Shown here: positions 16,920-24,464 of the stretch, one piece after another
Layout of the letters: each line of letters begins with the position of its first letter
Position numbering within the stretch: the first letter of the stretch is position 1
NCBI RefSeq assembly: GCF_037911585.1
Contig: NZ_JBAJNS010000001.1
Span: 1,301,001 to 1,365,000, forward strand
Direction of reading: 5' to 3'
Length of the DNA: 64,000 nucleotides
Origin: Streptomyces sp. GSL17-111
GTDB lineage: Bacteria; Actinomycetota; Actinomycetes; Streptomycetales; Streptomycetaceae
Made by a program: the position numbers and the translations under genes
Notes under the pieces: model-generated
Seen by the model: the letters and a program-made list of their open reading frames with translations, nothing else
Databases searched by the model: none
What the model was told of the DNA's origin: nothing

Positions 16920-19900
16920 CTAACGCTCCTGCCGGTACGTGGGGCCGGAGCCCCGGTTGGTGCTGTCCGAGGCTCCGCCGGCCTGACGGCCCTGCTGGAT
17001 GCCACGACGGAGGTTGGTCAGCCGGCCGCGCACGTCGTCGGGCGAGCGGGAGACCTGCGGACCGGACCGGGTGTCGCCCTGCTGCTGTGCGGTGCCCTCG
17101 ACCAGGTTGGCCCGGGGCACCCGACGCGGCAGACCCGAGGTGGTGATTCCGCCGGCGGAGGGCTCGCGCAACTGCTCCGCGCGCCGCCACCGTTCGTCGT
17201 TGGGCGAGGACTGCCAGGCGGCCTCGGGGGGCGCCCCGGCAGCGGTGTGCCCGTTGGCGTGGCCCTGCGGCCCGGGGGCCGTCCGAGCGGGACGCGGTCC
17301 GCCGCCGACGGCGGGGGCCGGCCGCGGCTCCGGCCGCTCCTCGCGGCCCGGGGCCCGGGAGGAGAACCAGTGGGACTCCATCTCCTCGAAGATCGGCGTC
17401 CGGATGTCGGCGGACGCCGTCGGAGCGACCGGCAGGTCCAGCTCGGTGGTGTCGTCACGCCGCTCGGGCGGCGCGGCGCCGGACCGGTCGGCCGGGGTGA
17501 CGGGCAGGGGGTGGCCGCCGGTGGACTCGGGGTCGTCGTGGCCGCGCGGCACGTCCTGGCCGTCACGCGCGCCGGGTATGCGCTCGGCGTCCTCACGGGC
17601 CCAGCTCGGACGCTGGCCGCCCGGCCGGTCCGTCGGCGCCGAGGGGGCGGGACGGCTGTCGCGCGGCGGCAGTTCCGCGACGGGACGGGGCGCCGGGGGG
17701 CCGGACGGGGTGCCGGGCCCGCCCTGCGGAGCGGCGGGGCGGTGGTCGGCACCGCGCCCTGCGGGGCCACGACCGGCCGGGCCGGGGTGGCCACCGGGGC
17801 GCTGGCCGGAGGGCGGTCCGCCGACCGGACGCGGGCCCGGGGCGCCGGGAGCGGGCCGGCCGCCGGAGGTGCCCGGCCCGGGACGGCCGCCGGGGCCGCC
17901 GGCCGGGAAGCCGCCCGAGCCCGGGCCGTTCTGCCCGGAGTGGCCGCCCTGCCCGGGGTGACCGGGGCCGCCCCTGCCGCCCTGGCCGGAGCCCGGACCG
18001 GCCGCGCCCGCGTTGGCCGGGAGCGCGGGACGTGCGCCGCCGGAGACCTGGCCCCTGGTGTGGAGGGCGCCGAGCTTGCTGCCCGGGACCGACGGACCGG
18101 AGGGGCCGGAGCCGCCGGAGGGCTCGCGCTGGAGGGTGGCGGCGGCCATGCCGCCACCGGCGCCCGGACCGCCGGGGCCGCCCTGTCCGCCGGGTGCGGG
18201 CGTTTTGGGCTTGGCGCCGTGGCTGACCTCGACGGGCAGCATGACGAGCGCGGTCGTGCCGCCGGAGTCGGAGGGGCGGAGCTGGATGCGGATGCCGTGC
18301 CGCAGCGACAGACGACCGACCACGAACAGGCCCATGCGGCGGGAGACGGAGACGTCCACCGTCGGCGGGTTGGCCAGCCGGTCGTTGATCGCCGCCAAAT
18401 CCTCGGGGGACAGGCCGATGCCGGTGTCGTGGATCTCCACCAGCACCCGGCCGTCCGGCAGGGCGTGGCCGGTGACCTTGACCTTGGTCTGCGGCGAGGA
18501 GAACGACGTCGCGTTCTCCAGCAGCTCGGCGAGCAGGTGCACGAGGTCGTTGACGACGCGTCCGGCCACCTGGGTGCTCGGCACGGAGCTGAGCTCGATG
18601 CGCTCGTACTGCTCCACCTCGGAGGCGGCGGCGCGCAGGACGTCGACCAGCGGCACCGGTCGCGTCCACCGGCGGCCGGGCTCCTCACCGGCGAGGACGA
18701 GGAGGTTCTCGCCGTTACGGCGCATGCGGGTGGCGAGGTGGTCGAGCTTGAACAGCGAGGAGAGCTGGTCCGGGTCGGCCTCGCGGGACTCCAGCTCGGA
18801 GATGAGCGAGAGCTGGCGCTGGATCAGGCCCTGGCTGCGGCGCGAGAGGTTGGTGAACATCGCGTTGACGTTGCCCCGCAGCATGGCCTGGTCACCGGCG
18901 AGCCGGACGGCCTCGCGGTGGACGTCGTCGAACGCCGCGGCGACCTGGCCGATCTCGTCCCGGCTGTGGACACCGACGGACTCGACCGTGGTGTCGACGT
19001 CCTGCGGGTCGGCCTCGGAGAGCTGCTTGACGAGCTCGGGCAGCCGCTGTCGGGCCACTTCCTGCGCGGTGTCCTGGAGGCGGCGCAGCGAGCGCACCAT
19101 GGAGCGGGCGACGACGAACGCGCCGGCGAGCGAGATGCCGAGCACGAGCAGGATGACGGCACCGTTGATGAGGGCGTCCTGCTGCGCCTCGGAACGCAGC
19201 TCGCGGGCCTGGTCGTCCATCTCGTCGAGCAGGGTCTGCTCGATGCGCTTCATCGCGTCGATCTTGGTGCGGTCCTGGTCGTACCAGTCCATGTAGGAGC
19301 GGGCCTCGGCCTTGATGCCGTGGGGCCGCTTGAAGACGCGGTCGGCGTACTCGTTGGCCGAGGTGATGTTGACGTCGCCGCCGCTGAGGGGCTCGGTCAG
19401 CTCGGCGGACTTCTCGGTGCCGTAGATGACGCTGAAGCGGTTGAGGTACGCGGTCTCGTTCTCGTTCGCCGTCCGGCCGTAGCGGCGGTCGTTGTCGGAG
19501 AGCTGCGGGCCCTTGGGGTGGGCGAGGCCGGCGCTGATGACGGCCCGCTGGATGGAGGCGTACTCCTTGGCCGTGGAGAAGGCCGCCAGCGCGCGGGTGC
19601 TCTGGATCATCTCCGGGTTGCTGGTGGCCTGGGCCATGTCCTGCGAGAGGGCGAGCAGCGACTCGATCAGGGAGTTGTACTCGCTGACGGTGTCGGCGAC
19701 GGCCTTGGGATCGTCGTAGGCGCGTTCCCGGATGTTCTTGATCGTGTTGAGCTGGCGGCCGATGTCGATGATCGTCGCCTGGACACCGGTGAGCTGGTGG
19801 TCGCCCTCGACGGTCAGGGCGTTGCTGGCCTCGTTGAACGCCTTGCGGGCCCGGTCGGTGGTCTCGCGCGGACCGACGACGGTGTCGTCCTTGGCGTTGC

Positions 19901-20375
19901 CGTGAGCGGTGAGCGGGCCGGCGGAGCGGTCGCGCTCCTCCTGCAGGGCGATGGCGAGCTGGGTGGCCTGCTCGGTCATCTCGGTCAGCAGCCGCATGTT
20001 CTCCAGCTGCTCGACCTCACTGGTGGCGTCCGCGATACGGATGCCACCGAGCACCGTGGCCGCGGCGACGGGCAGGGCCAGCAGCGAGACCAGGCGGGTG
20101 CTGATCCGCCAGTTACGCAGGGCGAGCCGCGAGCCGGTGCTGCTCGGCTCACGGGTGCCGCCGGCCGCCGCGCCCTCGCCGTCCGTGCCGACCGGTTCGG
20201 CCGACGACACCGGCGACACCGACGACGTCATCGGCCCGCGGCCGTCCTTGGCGTCCGGGGCGACGGCGTCGGGCCCGCCGTCCTGCGCGCGCTGAGGGGC
20301 GGAGCCGCGGTCGCCTGTTCCGCGCAACTCCGGCTTCCCGGCAGCGCTGCCATCCCTCTTGAAACGTCCCTGCAC
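16920..20375 (-). CDS. cvnA: conservon sensor histidine kinase CvnA (right conservon)
   Basis: Membrane sensor kinase, 1151 residues from GTG 20373-20375 (MQGRFKRDGSAAG; GAGG 11 nt upstream; the frame is open to 20483). A cytoplasmic N-terminus of about 85 residues is followed by helix 1 about 86-110 (VSLLALPVAAATVLGGIRI) and a helical nitrate/nitrite-sensor-like domain. Helix 2 is at about 402-423 (GAVILLVLGISLAGAFVVA), then HAMP, LDHLATRMRR with likely His546, and HATPase boxes ELLENAT, DTGIGL and GLFVVGRLSLRHGI. From about residue 715 the tail is Gly/Pro/Arg-rich and probably disordered. The kinase core resembles the left CvnA strongly; the sensor and tail do not. It is first in the right conservon operon. 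Confidence 0.94.
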   Translation of the reverse strand: MQGRFKRDGSAAGKPELRGTGDRGSAPQRAQDGGPDAVAPDAKDGRGPMTSSVSPVSSAEPVGTDGEGAAAGGTREPSSTGSRLALRNWRISTRLVSLLALPVAAATVLGGIRIADATSEVEQLENMRLLTEMTEQATQLAIALQEERDRSAGPLTAHGNAKDDTVVGPRETTDRARKAFNEASNALTVEGDHQLTGVQATIIDIGRQLNTIKNIRERAYDDPKAVADTVSEYNSLIESLLALSQDMAQATSNPEMIQSTRALAAFSTAKEYASIQRAVISAGLAHPKGPQLSDNDRRYGRTANENETAYLNRFSVIYGTEKSAELTEPLSGGDVNITSANEYADRVFKRPHGIKAEARSYMDWYDQDRTKIDAMKRIEQTLLDEMDDQARELRSEAQQDALINGAVILLVLGISLAGAFVVARSMVRSLRRLQDTAQEVARQRLPELVKQLSEADPQDVDTTVESVGVHSRDEIGQVAAAFDDVHREAVRLAGDQAMLRGNVNAMFTNLSRRSQGLIQRQLSLISELESREADPDQLSSLFKLDHLATRMRRNGENLLVLAGEEPGRRWTRPVPLVDVLRAAASEVEQYERIELSSVPSTQVAGRVVNDLVHLLAELLENATSFSSPQTKVKVTGHALPDGRVLVEIHDTGIGLSPEDLAAINDRLANPPTVDVSVSRRMGLFVVGRLSLRHGIRIQLRPSDSGGTTALVMLPVEVSHGAKPKTPAPGGQGGPGGPGAGGGMAAATLQREPSGGSGPSGPSVPGSKLGALHTRGQVSGGARPALPANAGAAGPGSGQGGRGGPGHPGQGGHSGQNGPGSGGFPAGGPGGRPGPGTSGGRPAPGAPGPRPVGGPPSGQRPGGHPGPAGRGPAGRGADHRPAAPQGGPGTPSGPPAPRPVAELPPRDSRPAPSAPTDRPGGQRPSWAREDAERIPGARDGQDVPRGHDDPESTGGHPLPVTPADRSGAAPPERRDDTTELDLPVAPTASADIRTPIFEEMESHWFSSRAPGREERPEPRPAPAVGGGPRPARTAPGPQGHANGHTAAGAPPEAAWQSSPNDERWRRAEQLREPSAGGITTSGLPRRVPRANLVEGTAQQQGDTRSGPQVSRSPDDVRGRLTNLRRGIQQGRQAGGASDSTNRGSGPTYRQER

Positions 20376-20918
20376 TAGCGTCGCAACCTCTGGACCAGGC
20401 GTCCCCCCGAGACGGGGAGACGGTATTGAGTCGGCGGGCCGGGGCCCGACCGACGGTCGTGAGTGACCGGCGCGGGCCGTCAACCCGCCGCGCGGCGCTG
20501 CTGTGCGCCCCTTGCGCGCCGGCTGAAGTCCTGCGGCGGTCCGTGAGATTCCAGCACAGTGCCCGATCTCCCAACAAGGGCCACGATCCAGCCTGTGACC
20601 GACGTGACGCTACGCGCGCGAAAGATCACGTGTGGCGAGAAGCGGAAGCCCAGAGTTCGGACATTTGCCCACCAGACGGTCAGGTGCACCCACTGTCCCG
20701 CTCGTAATACACCGGCGTGGAACGTCCAAGTAAGTGGCATTCATGCCGTTTTCGCTCTGCGAAACGCGCGGCGCTTTGCCCGTTATGTCCTGTACCGGGT
20801 GAGCAAACTCACAAGGTTTGAAGTGACTGTAACGACCATGTGATGGGCAGATCGTTTTACTCTCGTGATTTGCTTCCGTCCATACACACGTCCGTCACAG
20901 ACAAGAGGCACAGTCACC
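20376..20918. other. gene-free control region, cvnA / small-peptide divergence
   Basis: 543 bp with locally low GC and no convincing gene. It must hold the promoter of the right conservon (leftward) and of the 56-residue peptide gene (rightward). Visible items are a GTGAGCAAACTCAC dyad at 20799-20812 and an AT-rich stretch at 20840-20880 (TTTTACTCTCGTGATTTG). An open frame at 20559-20843 lacks a ribosome-binding site and streptomycete codon bias and is not called. Confidence 0.5.
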
Positions 20919-21089
20919 GTGAAGACGACACTGAGCACGCGTAGCGTCGCCAACCCCCAGCGCACCACGCTGGCCCACCTCACGGACGCGGACGAGCTGC
21001 TGCCGGAGGGCCACGACCACGGCACCGAGCTCCCCGTCGAGACGGCCAACCCGCGCCGCACCACGTTGATCGACGCACCGCAGCACTGA
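20919..21089 (+). CDS. 56-aa acidic peptide with two ANPxRTTL repeats
   Basis: Not a family I recognise. The peptide starts at GTG 20919-20921 with AAGAGG 10 nt upstream, and ends 10 nt before a very strong terminator. Its two halves repeat one motif: SVANPQRTTLAHL near residues 9-21 and TANPRRTTLIDA near 42-53. They are separated by an acidic linker rich in Asp, Glu and His. There is no signal peptide, membrane segment or cysteine. Repeated Thr-Thr near acidic residues recalls precursors of ester- or amide-crosslinked peptides, but no ATP-grasp or other maturase lies nearby. A small regulatory or scaffold peptide is equally possible. Confidence 0.6.
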   Translation: MKTTLSTRSVANPQRTTLAHLTDADELLPEGHDHGTELPVETANPRRTTLIDAPQH

Positions 21090-21098
21090 GGGCACGAC

Positions 21099-21144
21099 CG
21101 CGAGGGGCCCGCACCGATCCGACGATCGGTGCGGGCCCCTCGCG
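21099..21144. terminator. 21-bp perfect stem terminator, bidirectional
   Basis: CGCGAGGGGCCCGCACCGATC pairs perfectly with its complement across a CGAC loop. It lies between the 56-residue peptide gene and the convergent accE and can serve both strands. It is one of the strongest hairpins in the window. Confidence 0.9.
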
Positions 21145-21196
21145 GTGTGCGGTGGGACGTGCCGCCGACCCGGGCGCCGGGCCCGGGCCGGGCGCG

Positions 21197-21412
21197 TCAG
21201 AGCTGCCAGCTGTGCGGGGCGCGGAAGCCCGGCGAGCGCTCCAGCCGACGCCAGCGGGCCGGGGTCCGGGACGTCCGGTGCGCGTCACCCGGGTGCGCGG
21301 CGCCCTGGCCGGCCGCACGGGCCATCAGGATGGCGGTGACGGCGGCCAGTTCCTCGTCACTGGCGCGGCCCTTCTCGACGCGGACCAGGCTGGCGGCTTC
21401 GCTCGTGCTCAC
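21197..21412 (-). CDS. accE: acyl-CoA carboxylase epsilon subunit
   Basis: Small epsilon subunit (71 residues) that stabilises the biotin-carboxylase/carboxyltransferase assembly of actinobacterial acyl-CoA carboxylases. The sequence STSEAASLVRVEKGRASDEELAAVTAIL near the N-terminus and the basic, Trp-containing C-terminus (RTPARWRRLERSPGF) are typical. GTG start at 21410-21412 with AAGGA 8 nt upstream. It lies 50 nt downstream of accB on the same strand, the usual pairing. Confidence 0.9.
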   Translation of the reverse strand: MSTSEAASLVRVEKGRASDEELAAVTAILMARAAGQGAAHPGDAHRTSRTPARWRRLERSPGFRAPHSWQL

Positions 21413-21462
21413 GGAGGAGTTCCTTTCGTCCGTCTCACTTCGGCGGGGTCGGTGCGGCAGGG

Positions 21463-23058
21463 TCACTGCGGGGGGTTGCCGTGCTTGCGCGACGGCAGGT
21501 CGGCGTGCTTGGTGCGGAGCATGGCCAGCGAGCGGATCAGCACCTCGCGGGTCTCTGCCGGGTCGATGACGTCGTCCACCAGGCCGCGCTCGGCGGCGTA
21601 GTAGGGGTGCATCAGCTCGGTCTTGTACTCCTTGACCATGTGGGCGCGCATGGCCTCGGGGTCGTCGGCCTCGGCGATCTGCCGGCGGAAGATCACCCCG
21701 GCCGCTCCCTCCGCACCCATCACCGCGATCTCGTTGGTCGGCCAGGCGTAGGTCAGGTCGGCGCCGATGGACTGGCTGTCCATGACGATGTACGCGCCGC
21801 CGTACGCCTTGCGCAGGACGACCGAGACCCGCGGCACCGTGGCGTTGCAGTACGCGTACAGCAGCTTCGCCCCGTGCCGGATGATGCCGCCGTGCTCCTG
21901 GTCCACACCGGGCAGGAAGCCCGGCACGTCGAGCAGGGTCACGATCGGAATGTTGAAAGCATCGCACATCTGAACAAAGCGGGCGGCCTTCTCCGAGGAG
22001 TGGATGTCCAGCACGCCCGCCAGGGACTGCGGCTGGTTGGCCACGATGCCGACGACCTGCCCGTCCATGCGGGTGAGGGCGCAGATGATGTTCTCCGCCC
22101 AGCGCTCGTGGACCTCCAGGAAGTCGCCGTCGTCGACGAGCTCCTCGATCACCTTGCGCATGTCGTACGGCCGGTTGCCGTCCGCCGGGACGAGGTCGAG
22201 CAACGAGTCGCCGCGCCGGTCGGCCGGGTCCTCCGTGACGACGGTGGGCGGGTTCTCCCGGTTGTTCTGCGGCAGCAGCGAGAGCAGGTAGCGGACCTCC
22301 TCCAGGCACGTCTCCTCGTCGTCGTAGGCGAAGTGGGAGACGCCGGAGGTCCCCGCGTGCACGTCCGCGCCGCCGAGGCCGTTCTGGCTGATGTCCTCGC
22401 CGGTGACGGCCTTCACGACGTCCGGCCCGGTGATGAACATCTGCGAGGTGTCGCGGACCATGAACACGAAGTCCGTCAGCGCCGGGGAGTAGGCGGCACC
22501 GCCGGCGCAGGGGCCGAGCATGACGGAGATCTGCGGGATGACGCCCGAGGCCCGCGTGTTGCGCTGGAAGATGCCGCCGTACCCGGCGAGTGCCGAGACG
22601 CCTTCCTGAATGCGGGCTCCGGCCCCGTCGTTGAGGGACACCAACGGCGCCCCCGCCGAGATGGCCATGTCCATGATCTTGTGGATCTTGGTGGCGTGGG
22701 CCTCACCGAGGGCGCCGCCGAAGATGCGGAAGTCGTGGGCGTAGACGAAGACCGTCCGGCCGTGGACGGTCCCCCAGCCGGTGACCACGCCGTCGCTGTA
22801 GGGCCGCTTGGCCTCCAGGCCGAAACCCGTCGCGCGGTGCCGGCGCAGCGGCTCGACCTCGCGGAACGTGCCCTCGTCCAGCAGCAGAGCGATCCGCTCC
22901 CGGGCGGTCAGCTTGCCCTTGGCGTGCTGTGCCTCGGTGGCCCGCTCACTCGGGCCCCGCCGGGCCTGCTCGCGGATGGCGTGCAGTTCGGCCGTACGGC
23001 CGCGTGCGTCCGTCGCGGCCACGGGGGCGGCCTCCGGGGTCGGGGAGAGATCGGTCAT
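21463..23058 (-). CDS. accB: acyl-CoA (propionyl/acetyl-CoA) carboxylase beta subunit
   Basis: Carboxyltransferase subunit that transfers CO2 from carboxybiotin to acetyl- or propionyl-CoA, supplying malonyl- and methylmalonyl-CoA for fatty acids and polyketides. It has the crotonase-like double domain, with acyl-CoA oxyanion regions around GAPLVSLNDGAGARIQEG (about 140-157) and VDVPGFLPGVDQEHGG-type DVPGFLPGVDQEHGGIIRHGAKLLYAY (about 378-405). Asp in the position corresponding to D422 sets acyl specificity in this family. 531 residues, ATG 23058. accE follows; the biotin subunit is not in this window. Confidence 0.95.
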   Translation of the reverse strand: MTDLSPTPEAAPVAATDARGRTAELHAIREQARRGPSERATEAQHAKGKLTARERIALLLDEGTFREVEPLRRHRATGFGLEAKRPYSDGVVTGWGTVHGRTVFVYAHDFRIFGGALGEAHATKIHKIMDMAISAGAPLVSLNDGAGARIQEGVSALAGYGGIFQRNTRASGVIPQISVMLGPCAGGAAYSPALTDFVFMVRDTSQMFITGPDVVKAVTGEDISQNGLGGADVHAGTSGVSHFAYDDEETCLEEVRYLLSLLPQNNRENPPTVVTEDPADRRGDSLLDLVPADGNRPYDMRKVIEELVDDGDFLEVHERWAENIICALTRMDGQVVGIVANQPQSLAGVLDIHSSEKAARFVQMCDAFNIPIVTLLDVPGFLPGVDQEHGGIIRHGAKLLYAYCNATVPRVSVVLRKAYGGAYIVMDSQSIGADLTYAWPTNEIAVMGAEGAAGVIFRRQIAEADDPEAMRAHMVKEYKTELMHPYYAAERGLVDDVIDPAETREVLIRSLAMLRTKHADLPSRKHGNPPQ

Positions 23059-23190
23059 GTATAGACCCTACGAAACGGGACGCGGGAATCCTGTCGTTGG
23101 ATTCGCACAGTCTCCGCCCGATATTCATGGCTGCGCTGGACAGAACCACCCACCGGCAGGGGCACGCCAGCCGCGATGTCACAGAAGCCC

Positions 23191-23229
23191 GTGGCAGGGT
23201 GCTGTAGAGGTTCTACAGCACCCCGCCAC
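23191..23229. promoter_or_regulatory. strong hairpin upstream of accB
   Basis: GTGGC-a-GGGTGCTGTAGA, a GGT loop, then TCTACAGCACCC-c-GCCAC: 17 paired bases with one mismatch. It lies about 135 bp before the accB start and 63 bp past the end of the broken permease gene. It could be the old permease terminator or an operator of accB; there is no U-run. Confidence 0.5.
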
Positions 23230-23291
23230 GCGCCGTTGACCTGCGGTTCGCCCGGCCGTTGCCCCGGGACGGGCCGTGCGGACCACGTCAC

Positions 23292-23475
23292 TCAGACCGC
23301 CACGGCCGGCTCCTCCGCCGTGGTCGGCGCGGGGGCGGGTGCCGCCGGGCGGGACAGGGACCAGAACAGGACCGCCGCGACGGCCCGCTGAGAGCAGGAA
23401 GCTGACCACGTCGCGCGGGCGGCCGGTGCGGTCCTCCTCCGGAATGGTGTCGACGCCGTGCTGCTCGATCTCCAT
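23292..23475 (-). pseudogene. NCS1 purine-cytosine permease remnant with internal deletion
   Basis: The start ATG 23473-23475 has a good GGGAG ribosome-binding site and reads MEIEQHGVDTIPEEDRTGRP, then RDVVSFLL, the conserved N-terminus of NCS1 cytosine/purine permeases. About 28 codons in, the transmembrane body is missing. A shift to another frame then yields RAVAAVLFWSLSRPAAPAP and TTAEEPAVAV followed by a stop, which looks like the usual permease C-terminal tail. So only the first ~28 and last ~33 codons survive and roughly 400 codons are lost. It is divergent from ureAB and shares its operators. It was probably the transporter of the urease/agmatine cluster. Confidence 0.7.
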
Positions 23476-23518
23476 GCGCGGGACTCCCTGGGCGCTGAGC
23501 GGTGGGTTCGGTGCGCGA

Positions 23519-23622
23519 TTAGAGTGCTGCTCTAAGTGAGGGATGCGTTCAATGTGCTGCAGTACGCGCCACAGATCAAGGCTTCCCCCCGGCTTCGCGT
23601 CACGTTAGAGTGACGCTCTAAC
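23519..23622. promoter_or_regulatory. paired TTAGAG-N5-CTCTAA operators at the urease cluster
   Basis: Two copies of one palindrome: TTAGAG-TGCTG-CTCTAA at 23519-23535 and TTAGAG-TGACG-CTCTAA at 23605-23621 (extended to G...C at 23604-23622). Their starts are 86 bp apart, so they lie on roughly the same helix face. They sit between the broken permease (left) and ureAB (right), one per divergent promoter. Size and symmetry suit a TetR-family dimer; the TetR gene at 27304-27960 in the same operon is the obvious candidate. Confidence 0.7.
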
Positions 23623-23699
23623 TGCTGGCGTCCGTCGGGCGCTCGCGGTGCGCAGGTCGACAGGAGGCCCGCGAAAGCCCATGCGTCAGGAGGTGCCGG

Positions 23700-24464
23700 G
23701 TGCGACTGACCCCGACGGAACGCGACCGGCTGCTGCTGTTCGGCGCGGCCGAGTTGGCCCGGGCCCGGCGGGCCAGGGGGCTGCGGCTCAACGTCCCCGA
23801 GGCGACGGCTCTCGTCGCCGACGCCGTGTGCGAGGCCGCACGCGACGGCCGCCGCCTCGCCGAGGCCATCGACGCCGCCCGTGCCGTGCTCGGCCCCGAA
23901 GACGTGCTGCCCGGTGTGGCCGAGGTGCTCACCGAGGTCCACATCGAGGCGGTGTTCGAGGACGGCTCGCGGCTCGCCGTGGTATCCGAGCCGATCGGCG
24001 CCGCGACGGTGGACGGACCGGGCGCGGTACTGCCGGGACCCGCACACGCGGAGCCCGGGCCGCAGGTGACGCTGACGGTGCGGAACACCGCGTCCGTACC
24101 CGTCAGCGTCACCTCGCACTTCCACTTCTTCGAGGTCAACCCCCGGCTGGAGTTCGACCGGGCCGCCGCCTACGGGATGCGGCTCGCCGTGCCGGCCGGT
24201 TCCTCGCTGCGCTTCGGCCCCGGCGAGAGCGTCGCCGCGCCGCTGGTGCCCATCGGCGGTGACCGGATCGCCATCGGCTTCGCCGGTCTGGTGGACGGCC
24301 CGCTGGACGCGCCCGGTGCCAAGGCGGAGGCGCTGCGCCGCGCGGCCGCCTGCGGCTACCTCGGCGCCGCGACGGCACCCGCGCCCCCTCCCCCACCGGC
24401 ACCCGGGGGGCCTCCGCAGACCGGCGACGTCCACGGCAGGAACCCCGAGGGGAGCGCAGGATGA
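23700..24464 (+). CDS. ureAB: urease gamma-beta fusion subunit
   Basis: Fused UreA (gamma) and UreB (beta) subunits of urease. Residues 1-100 are gamma (MRLTPTERDRLLLFGAAELARARRARGLRLN, then VLPGVAEVLTEVHIEAVFEDGSRL). Residues about 110-225 are beta, with PVSVTSHFHFFEVNPRLEFDRAAAYGMRL and the FGPGES turn. GTG 23700 has AGGAGG 6 nt upstream. The C-terminus carries an odd Pro/Ala/Gly-rich extension after residue 225. It overlaps ureC in an ATGA. It is the first gene of ureAB-ureC-agmatine deiminase-tetR. Confidence 0.94.
   Translation: MRLTPTERDRLLLFGAAELARARRARGLRLNVPEATALVADAVCEAARDGRRLAEAIDAARAVLGPEDVLPGVAEVLTEVHIEAVFEDGSRLAVVSEPIGAATVDGPGAVLPGPAHAEPGPQVTLTVRNTASVPVSVTSHFHFFEVNPRLEFDRAAAYGMRLAVPAGSSLRFGPGESVAAPLVPIGGDRIAIGFAGLVDGPLDAPGAKAEALRRAAACGYLGAATAPAPPPPPAPGGPPQTGDVHGRNPEGSAG

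Noticed and set aside
11770..20378. Very long plus-strand frames opposite both cvnA genes
   Set aside because: Shadows of the kinase genes; low complexity, no motifs.
20559..20843. Open frame of 94 codons upstream of the 56-residue peptide
   Set aside because: No ribosome-binding site, codon use unlike streptomycete genes, and an Arg/Cys/Thr composition typical of non-coding DNA; it covers the probable promoter region.
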